In this document: positions 6,713 to 12,188 of the stretch, piece after piece | How the letters are laid out: each line of letters opens with the position of its first letter | Numbering within the stretch: position 1 is the first letter of the stretch | Source: a bacterium | GTDB lineage: Bacteria > Patescibacteria > Dojkabacteria > JAKAPS01 > JAJZLI01 | Assembly: GCA_021805885.1 (NCBI GenBank) | Contig: JAJZDR010000070.1 | Coordinates: forward strand, 1 to 16,370 | DNA: 16,370 nt | Direction: 5' to 3' | Notes under the pieces: generated by a model | The model's input: only the letters and a program-made list of their open reading frames with translations | The model's database searches: none | What the model was told of the DNA's origin: nothing | Program-made: the position numbers and the translations under genes

Positions 6713-7161
6713 AGAGCAAAATTTTAAAATACACATTCCTATTCTTATTTGTTTTTATGGGGTATTTTACCATTACTTCTAGTGTTTTTGCCCAATCAAA
6801 CCCTTGTAGTATTTTAGGTGGAACTTCGAATGGCAGTGTATGTAATTTTGGATCATCAACAATACCTGCAGCAAATTGTTCTAGCTTAAATTCAACAATA
6901 GGAGAAATAGTAACGCTACTATTCTTTATAGCTGGACTAGTGTTTTTTGTTATGATAATTATTTCTGGTTTGAAGATTATGACATCTGGTGGAGATAGAG
7001 AAAAATTTGCTGGAGCACGTTCATCACTGGTTTATGCAATTATAGGTATAGTTATTGTGGCTGGATCATTCCTTATTGTTGAGGTAGTATTTGGACTTTT
7101 GCATGTGAACGGGTCCATATTTACTAGCTCACCTATTAGTTCTAATTGTTCTATTAAATAA
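6709..7161 (+). CDS. T4SS-pilin-like protein with Cys-containing ectodomain
   Basis: 150 residues. The signal peptide ends at VFA-Q (residue 28). A 38-residue exposed segment carries cysteines 33, 45 and 57; helix 1 (67-91, GLVFFVMIIISGLKIM), turn TSGGDREK and helix 2 (107-131, AIIGIVIVAGSFLIVEVV) follow, then a polar tail with another cysteine. It is closest to the last pilin of the cluster (shared SGGD/SGDA turn and LIVEVV run). It starts by an ATGA overlap with the previous gene and has no Shine-Dalgarno, so translational coupling is likely. Confidence 0.85.
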   Translation: MKSKILKYTFLFLFVFMGYFTITSSVFAQSNPCSILGGTSNGSVCNFGSSTIPAANCSSLNSTIGEIVTLLFFIAGLVFFVMIIISGLKIMTSGGDREKFAGARSSLVYAIIGIVIVAGSFLIVEVVFGLLHVNGSIFTSSPISSNCSIK

Positions 7162-7164
7162 ATA

Positions 7165-7611
7165 ATGATAAAGAAGTTAAAAAAATATAATTTTATTTTA
7201 GGATTTTTATCATTATTAACACTATTGGTAATTCCTTTTAATGTTATTTATGCTCTACCTGTTGGTCCTGGTCCAGGGAGTCAAAGCACGTTTGGCGCTT
7301 CTCCTCCACATCTAACGGGTCTTGTAGGTGTTTTCTCTGCATTAATTGGACTTATGTATACTATAGTTACATTAGTTTTATTTATAATCGTTTTAGTAAA
7401 TGGTTTTAAATACCTCTTTAGTGGTGTAAATCCAGATTTAAAAGATCAGGCAAGGAAGGGTTTAACATATGCTTTTGTTGGATTGGCTGTTATAGTGCTT
7501 GCTTATTTTATAATATTACTTGTAGGTTCTTTTGTAGCACCTAATTTTACCAATTCTTTTGTTAGTGGATCAACTCTACAGTTTAATTTGAATATTCCTA
7601 CCCAAAAGTAG
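7165..7611 (+). CDS. T4SS-pilin-like protein, divergent
   Basis: 148 residues. A Lys-rich n-region (KKLKK) and hydrophobic signal peptide end near residue 30 (VIYA). The exposed segment is short, rich in Pro and Gly (PVGPGPGSQS) and lacks cysteine. Helix 1 (about 54-82) and helix 2 (about 100-124) are joined by SGVNPDLKDQARK instead of the SGGD-type turn, making it the most divergent copy; a 20-residue polar tail follows. The ATG is three bases after the previous stop with no Shine-Dalgarno, so it belongs to the same transcript. Same family call as its neighbours, slightly less certain. Confidence 0.8.
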   Translation: MIKKLKKYNFILGFLSLLTLLVIPFNVIYALPVGPGPGSQSTFGASPPHLTGLVGVFSALIGLMYTIVTLVLFIIVLVNGFKYLFSGVNPDLKDQARKGLTYAFVGLAVIVLAYFIILLVGSFVAPNFTNSFVSGSTLQFNLNIPTQK

Positions 7612-7651
7612 TTTTATGACAGGCTATATGATAGTATTTTTTATGTATATA

Positions 7652-7675
7652 TGTTAAAATCGGTGAAGGAGGTGA
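7652..7675 (+). promoter_or_regulatory. Promoter and strong ribosome site of the last pilin gene
   Basis: An extended -10, TG-T-TAAAAT (7652-7660), stands just before AAGGAGGTGA (7666-7675), an almost perfect complement of the 16S rRNA 3' end, eight bases before the ATG at 7683. Transcription would begin close to or within the ribosome site. The upstream pilin genes have neither feature, so this gene is set up for separate and stronger expression. Confidence 0.6.
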
Positions 7676-7682
7676 AAGTTTT

Positions 7683-8117
7683 ATGAAAATAAAAAGTTTA
7701 TTTAGAAAAAGTTTAGGTTTAATATCTTCTTTGGGGATATTATCTTTTCTTGCTGTTCCTGCTTTTGCTCAGACAGGGTATATACCTTCTAGTATTACTG
7801 GAGCTTCAATTTCTTCAAATCCAAATCAACTAATTACAACAGTTATAAATTTCTTATTCATAATTGTAGGATTAGTATTCTTCATTATGATTGTTATAGC
7901 AGGGATACAATGGATCACCTCTGGTGATGCTGAAGATAAAAAATCTGCAGCTCAAAAAAGACTTGTAAATGCTATTATAGGAATAGTAATTGTTGTAGCA
8001 TCATATTTAATAGTAGAAGTTGTATCAGGATTACTTGGTGTAGGTGGATTGTTTAATCAATCTCCGTTCCAAGGAAATTGTTCAGGTGGAACTTGTACGT
8101 TAAATTCTTCTTTCTAG
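7683..8117 (+). CDS. T4SS-pilin-like protein, probable major subunit
   Basis: 144 residues with a textbook signal peptide (KIKSLFRKS n-region, cleavage at AFA-Q, residue 29), a 25-residue exposed segment, helix 1 (55-78, FLFIIVGLVFFIMIVIAGI), turn TSGDAEDKK, and helix 2 (95-119, AIIGIVIVVASYLIVEVV). A short tail with two cysteines follows. It agrees best with the typical Patescibacteria T4SS-pilin sequence. It is set off from the other five by 71 bases, its own extended -10 promoter and the best Shine-Dalgarno on the plus strand, and is followed by a terminator. This supports, without proving, a role as the abundant structural subunit. It would be inserted in the cytoplasmic membrane before any assembly. 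Confidence 0.87.
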   Translation: MKIKSLFRKSLGLISSLGILSFLAVPAFAQTGYIPSSITGASISSNPNQLITTVINFLFIIVGLVFFIMIVIAGIQWITSGDAEDKKSAAQKRLVNAIIGIVIVVASYLIVEVVSGLLGVGGLFNQSPFQGNCSGGTCTLNSSF

Positions 8118-8157
8118 GATCTATATTCTAATTTAGGAGAATTATATTGAAATAAAT

Positions 8158-8188
8158 AAAAAAAGGAGTGTTAACCACTCCTTTTTTC
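8158..8188. terminator. Bidirectional terminator between pilin cluster and hsp20
   Basis: GGAGTG (8165-8170) and CACTCC (8176-8181) form the stem around TTAAC, extended by an A run on the left (8158-8164) pairing with a T run on the right (8182-8187). Because both strands end in a T run after the stem, it serves the convergent transcripts of the last pilin gene and hsp20. Confidence 0.92.
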
Positions 8189-8191
8189 TTT

Positions 8192-8217
8192 GGATCTAGA
8201 TTCTTGGATCTAGATCC
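8192..8217. repeat. 26-bp palindrome with two GGATCTAGAT units
   Basis: GGATCTAGAT (8192-8201) and its complement (8208-8217) form perfect 10-base arms around six bases. GGATCTAGATCC (8206-8217) is also palindromic by itself. It lies between the terminator and the hsp20 stop. Its CTTGGATC(T/A)AGAT core recurs at 9999-10024. Confidence 0.7.
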
Positions 8218-8219
8218 TT

Positions 8220-8241
8220 ATAAAGATTAGGAAATCTTTAT
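8220..8241. repeat. Inverted repeat over the hsp20 stop codon
   Basis: Perfect 9-base arms ATAAAGATT and AATCTTTAT with four bases between, placed across the hsp20 stop (8227-8229). It would form a hairpin at the end of the hsp20 reading frame, ahead of the terminator. It is AT-rich with no T run of its own; it may protect the mRNA 3' end or be incidental. Confidence 0.5.
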
Positions 8242-8682
8242 TGTTTTTGGTTTTGCTGCATCTTGTTTTGGAAGAGTGAGTTTTAATATTCCATCTTTAA
8301 AGTCTGCGCTAGCTTTTGTTGAGTCAACAAAAGTTGGAAGCACTATAGAACGTGCTATAGACTGATGTCGGATTTCTTTTCTATAGTATTTTCTTTTTTT
8401 CTTATTCTCCTCTTCTTCATCAGTTCTGTCAGCTTTTATTGTTAATGTATCCCTTTCAACACTTATCTCTAGATCTTCTTTTTTGAATCCTGGGACTCTC
8501 ATTTCAACCATAACATTTCCTCCTTCTTCGTAAACATCAACACTGCCTACATTCGATGGAGAGAATAGGTCTACTTCCCATTCATCATCATCTAAAAACC
8601 TTGTTGGTAAATTTTTATACCATCTTGCTGTATCCCATGAAGATGGATTCCATCCAGATGGGTTCCATGTTGTTATTGCCAT
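8227..8682 (-). CDS. hsp20: Small heat shock protein, Hsp20/alpha-crystallin family
   Basis: This 151-residue holdase chaperone binds unfolding proteins without ATP. The alpha-crystallin domain (about residues 45-145) shows VDVYEEGGNVMVEMRVPGFKK, the DLEISVERDTLTIKA strand pair, an acidic-basic loop (DEEEENKKKRK), RSIVLPTFVD and the hallmark DGILKLTLPK; a KTIKIS tail carries the I-x-I motif used in oligomerisation. The N-terminal arm is unusual: Trp at 6, 11, 16 and 21. The ATG at 8682 is chosen over an upstream TTG (8709) because AAGGAGGTGAT lies just before it, ending a few bases short of the ATG. It has a near-consensus promoter and a tandem palindrome just upstream of the -35. It ends at a shared bidirectional terminator. 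Confidence 0.95.
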   Translation of the reverse strand: MAITTWNPSGWNPSSWDTARWYKNLPTRFLDDDEWEVDLFSPSNVGSVDVYEEGGNVMVEMRVPGFKKEDLEISVERDTLTIKADRTDEEEENKKKRKYYRKEIRHQSIARSIVLPTFVDSTKASADFKDGILKLTLPKQDAAKPKTIKIS

Positions 8683-8726
8683 GAATATCACCTCCTTATT
8701 AGCATACAAATGATTACTCTGCTAAT

Positions 8727-8755
8727 ATTTTATATCCTAAAACCCATTTTGTCAA
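8727..8755 (-). promoter_or_regulatory. Sigma70-type promoter of hsp20
   Basis: Read on the minus strand, TTGACA (8755-8750) and TAAAAT (8732-8727) are separated by exactly 17 bases. The transcription start should be near 8720, leaving a leader of about 38 bases that includes the strong ribosome site. This is the best promoter in the window. No CIRCE (HrcA) element is present. Confidence 0.85.
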
Positions 8756-8780
8756 GATACTCGTATCAGATACTTGTATC
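8756..8780. promoter_or_regulatory. Tandem palindromes beside the hsp20 promoter (candidate operator)
   Basis: GATACTCGTATC (8756-8767) and GATACTTGTATC (8769-8780) are two near-identical palindromes with 13-base spacing, forming the dyad GATACnnGTATCnGATACnnGTATC. They abut the hsp20 -35 and sit about 55 bases upstream of the -10 of the divergent Mre11-like gene, so a bound regulator could affect either. The sequence is not CIRCE; it resembles no heat-shock operator I can name with confidence. Confidence 0.55.
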
Positions 8781-8834
8781 AAGATATATGTTTTGTATAT
8801 AAGGATTGAATTATTAATATATAACTTTAATATT

Positions 8835-8843
8835 TGCTATAAT
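8835..8843 (+). promoter_or_regulatory. Extended -10 promoter of the Mre11-like gene
   Basis: TG-C-TATAAT is a consensus extended -10. Transcription would start near 8850, giving a leader of about 18 bases without a Shine-Dalgarno before the ATG at 8868. No -35 at proper spacing is needed for this promoter class. Confidence 0.65.
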
Positions 8844-8867
8844 ATATTTATATTAAAAATATATTTA

Positions 8868-10007
8868 ATGAAAGATATTACATTTATACATACAGCAGAT
8901 ATTCATCTTGGAAGACCCTTTAAATACCTTGGTGAGAAATCAAAAGATGCAAAATCTCATCTTTATGATATTTTAGATAAAATTGCAGTTGTAGCAATAG
9001 AAAAATCAGTTGATTTTGTTCTAATATCAGGGGATCTATTTGATGACCCATATCCGTCACCTGAGTCAATATCAAGGTTTATGGACTTTGCTGATATACT
9101 AGATTCAAAAAAAATCAAAATAATTATTCTACCTGGAACACATGATTTATTAAAAGATGATTCTGTGTTTTCCAAACCTATTTTTTCTATACTTAAAAAT
9201 GTATATACGTTTAATAAAAAAGGTAGAAGTGAGATAGACTTTGATGATCTGTCATTAGCATTGTATGGATATGCATCAGATAGAAATAAAATATCTGAAT
9301 CTCCAATCACAGGTTTTTCAAAGAATGATAAATATAGATACCATATAATAATGGCTCATGGATCAGTACAAATAGAAGGGAAGTCTGCAAAAGACGATAG
9401 TCCAATAGAAATTGACGATATAGGAAAATCTTTCGCAGATTATATAGCTCTGGGTCATTGGCACCAAAATCTTGATTTTTCACAAAGCAGTGTTTCGTGC
9501 TTTTACTCAGGATCTCCAGAGCTTATAGATTTAGATCAGAAAAAGTCTGGCTTTATAATATATGGGAATCTAGATAAGAAAGAATTTACTCCAATAAAGG
9601 TTGGAGAGAGGTTTTTTGATGAGATGACAGTAGATATATCGTCGATACATACAGTGTCTGATATTATAAGAGCAATTAAGCTTAATCAGAACACTAATTT
9701 AATAAGAAAAGTAAATATTGTTGGGGAAAAACAAAAAGAGTTGTTTGGAGAAGATCTTAATAGTTTAAAAGATGAATTATCAGGACTTTTTTATTTTCTC
9801 ACTTTAGATATAAAAACTGAAGATAACTTTTCAACACTTAATAAAAAACTAACAGATATAGATTCTAATTTCTCATCAGTTGAGAGAATATATATAGAAA
9901 AGTTGGGAGAGCTTATAAAAGAGTCTCAAAATATAGAAGATAAAAAAATCTATGAGAGTGCACTAGAGATGGGCTATGCTTTATTAAACGGTAAGAAGGT
10001 ATCTTGA
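8868..10007 (+). CDS. Mre11/SbcD/YhaO-like DNA repair phosphoesterase
   Basis: 379 residues; the calcineurin-like metallophosphoesterase half of a Mre11-Rad50 type nuclease pair, expected to trim DNA ends with Mn2+. Motifs: Asp11 and His13 in HTADIHLG, Asp56 in SGDLFD, GTHD (90-93), His164 in MAHGS, and His197/His199 in LGHWHQN. In Mre11 and SbcD the third motif is GNHD and its Asn helps hold the metals; here residue 91 is Thr, while the catalytic-type His92 is kept. The C-terminal third is divergent. The frame is open from a TTG at 8793, but ATG 8868 places the first beta-strand (DITFIHTAD) at the N-terminus as in the family and lies after the promoter. The partner ATPase gene starts 42 bases downstream. 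Confidence 0.9.
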   Translation: MKDITFIHTADIHLGRPFKYLGEKSKDAKSHLYDILDKIAVVAIEKSVDFVLISGDLFDDPYPSPESISRFMDFADILDSKKIKIIILPGTHDLLKDDSVFSKPIFSILKNVYTFNKKGRSEIDFDDLSLALYGYASDRNKISESPITGFSKNDKYRYHIIMAHGSVQIEGKSAKDDSPIEIDDIGKSFADYIALGHWHQNLDFSQSSVSCFYSGSPELIDLDQKKSGFIIYGNLDKKEFTPIKVGERFFDEMTVDISSIHTVSDIIRAIKLNQNTNLIRKVNIVGEKQKELFGEDLNSLKDELSGLFYFLTLDIKTEDNFSTLNKKLTDIDSNFSSVERIYIEKLGELIKESQNIEDKKIYESALEMGYALLNGKKVS

Positions 10008-10024
10008 TCCTTGGATCAAGATAC
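9999..10024. repeat. 26-bp perfect palindrome over the Mre11-like stop codon
   Basis: Twelve-base arm GTATCTTGATCC is followed by TT and its exact complement. It overlaps the TGA at 10005-10007 and ends 25 bases before the next ATG. There is no T run after it, so it is not a classic terminator. It shares CTTGGATC(A/T)AGAT with the palindrome at 8192-8217 and TATCAAGATA with the bases at 8777-8786. Confidence 0.75.
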
Positions 10025-10049
10025 ATACACATGAATATTATAAAAGATT

Positions 10050-12188
10050 ATGATTATTGAATATATAAAGGTTAAAAATTATAGACAAATAAAAGATAGT
10101 GAATACACTTTTAAGAAGGGTATAAATGTAATTTTTGGCCCTAATGAGAGTGGAAAGACAACACTATTTCATGTTCTTGTATCACTACTTTTTGATAACC
10201 CTAAAAAAATTAATAAGACATACAAAGATAGCTTGCGTCCATGGGGAGAGGATATATATCCATATATTGAATCTCGAATAAAAGTGAAAGATAATAATGG
10301 TCAAGATAAAATTCTTAATGTTGTTAAAGATTATAACAAAGGAAAGATACTAATTAATGGTGTAGAAGTAGAATCTTCTGATGACATTGCAGAATCTTTG
10401 GGTATAAGCAGAGATTTATTTCTAAAAATATCTTGTATATACCAAAATCAAGTATCTGTAATCGGGGATAATGCATCTAATTTACAGAAATCAATATTTG
10501 ATATTATCTCAACAAAAGAAAACACCAATACAAATATTATAGATGTTATAAAAGATGTAGAAAATAGGATACAGGATATGCAGGTAGGAATGATGAGATA
10601 TGCTAAAAATACTGGAATTTTAAAAAAGCTAGATGATGAGATTATATCTTTTAAAAATGATCTTCTTAAAAAGAAAGAGCTATTTTTAAAATCAGAAAAA
10701 CAAACGGATGAAATTATGGAGAAAAGTACAAAATCAGAAGATATACAGAAAAACATAAATGAAATAAGGGAGCTTATTGATAATACAATAAAAGCTCAGG
10801 AGATAAAAAAGAGTATAGATTCTATAGACTCTAAAATAAAAGATATAGAATTAAAAATATCAAGAGTAACAGATATCTCTAAAAAATTATCAGAAGTAAA
10901 GAAAAACCTTGATAGAGAAAAATTTTCAAAGATAGATAAAGCTCAAAATGAAATACTATCCTTAACCAAAACTATTGAGATAAGAGAGCAAGATATAAGT
11001 AATATAAAAAGCAAAAAAGAAAAAATAGATAATTTGAAACTTAAACCAATAAGAAGGAATCCTGTTATAGCTGTTATAGTAAGTATACTACTAGTTATTC
11101 TTACAATTGCATTTTCATTTTTGGGTTACCTTATTTTAATTGCAGTTCTTGTGGATATACTATTTATAGGTATATATTTACGTTTTATTGATTATCATAA
11201 ATTGAGTGCGTTTAAAAATCCTATTGATTCAGATTTATTAAATATTACTCAAGAATATGATAGATCTAAAGAAAGATTAAATAATATATTAAGAGAATTT
11301 GGAGTTTCAAGTACAAAAGATTTATTTAAAGAAAGATCTATCTTAAGCTCATTAAATGAGGAATATGTAAAATTATCTTCAACTTTGTCTGGGATATTAC
11401 AAGATTCAAAGGACGAAAGTAAAGACCCAGAAAACTGGAATGCTACTATTGAAAAGTTAGAACAAAAACAAGCGGAGCTTTTTGTACAAAAGAAGGAGAA
11501 TACAAATCTTTTAAATGATGATCTTAAATTATTTTTAAATGTTGACCCGTTGGTATTGAGGAGAAAAAGAATAGAGCTTGAAGACCTTGAAATGGAGCAA
11601 GCTATGCTTGATGATGAAGTTATAGCTCTGGATACTAGAGTGTCAGATTCTGAAGTAACTTCGGAACAAATAGAAGATTTAGAAGATACTATAGATTTAA
11701 AAGAGAATGAGAAAAAATTTTATGAGAAAAAACTTAAAATTCTAGAGGTTGTACTTTCAAATTTAAAATATGCTAAAGAAAAAAGTTTTGTGGATGTATC
11801 TTCGGATATAAATGATCTGGGATCGTCTTGGATATCAAAATTAACAGACTCCAAATATACGAAGATAAGTATAGGTGCTAAAAATAATTTCTCTATCTAT
11901 TCTGAAAATCAACAAAGATATATTAATATGGCAGAGAATCTTTCTGCAGGGCTAGTTGATCAAATTTATCTTCTTGCTAGATTTTCTATATTAAATAGTG
12001 TGATGAAAGGTAATGGATCTCAATCTGCTGGAACTGGAGCTAAAGAGTCTATAATGCTTTTAGACGATCCTTTTGTTACATTTGACTATAATAGATTATC
12101 TTTAATAAAAGAATTACTGTTGTATCTTTCAGATTTTAATCAAATTTTTTTATTTACGTGTCATGATTCTTTTAAAGATCTAATATGA
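10050..12188 (+). CDS. Rad50/YhaN-like ATPase with central membrane hairpin
   Basis: 712 residues with SMC/Rad50 head motifs split across the ends: Walker A GPNESGKT (30-37), an Arg/Gln-rich N-terminal lobe, ABC signature NLSAG (630-634), Walker B IMLLDDP (668-674) and a switch His705 in FTCHD. Between them are long charged coiled coils (about 170-330 and 390-610). At about 339-378, where Rad50 would turn at a CxxC zinc hook, there are instead two hydrophobic helices (VIAVIVSILLVILTIAFSF, then LGYLILIAVLVDILFIGIYL). Only two cysteines (in SCIYQN and FTCHD) exist, so no zinc hook is possible. The protein should be anchored in the membrane. Pairing with the upstream Mre11-like gene resembles YhaO-YhaN of Bacillus. 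A possible -10 (TATTAT, 10036-10041) lies eight bases before the ATG. Confidence 0.9.
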   Translation: MIIEYIKVKNYRQIKDSEYTFKKGINVIFGPNESGKTTLFHVLVSLLFDNPKKINKTYKDSLRPWGEDIYPYIESRIKVKDNNGQDKILNVVKDYNKGKILINGVEVESSDDIAESLGISRDLFLKISCIYQNQVSVIGDNASNLQKSIFDIISTKENTNTNIIDVIKDVENRIQDMQVGMMRYAKNTGILKKLDDEIISFKNDLLKKKELFLKSEKQTDEIMEKSTKSEDIQKNINEIRELIDNTIKAQEIKKSIDSIDSKIKDIELKISRVTDISKKLSEVKKNLDREKFSKIDKAQNEILSLTKTIEIREQDISNIKSKKEKIDNLKLKPIRRNPVIAVIVSILLVILTIAFSFLGYLILIAVLVDILFIGIYLRFIDYHKLSAFKNPIDSDLLNITQEYDRSKERLNNILREFGVSSTKDLFKERSILSSLNEEYVKLSSTLSGILQDSKDESKDPENWNATIEKLEQKQAELFVQKKENTNLLNDDLKLFLNVDPLVLRRKRIELEDLEMEQAMLDDEVIALDTRVSDSEVTSEQIEDLEDTIDLKENEKKFYEKKLKILEVVLSNLKYAKEKSFVDVSSDINDLGSSWISKLTDSKYTKISIGAKNNFSIYSENQQRYINMAENLSAGLVDQIYLLARFSILNSVMKGNGSQSAGTGAKESIMLLDDPFVTFDYNRLSLIKELLLYLSDFNQIFLFTCHDSFKDLI

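Noticed and set aside
8793..8867. TTG start at 8793 for the Mre11-like gene
   Set aside because: The 25 extra codons are AT-rich promoter sequence including TGCTATAAT; the family begins right at the DITFIHTAD strand.
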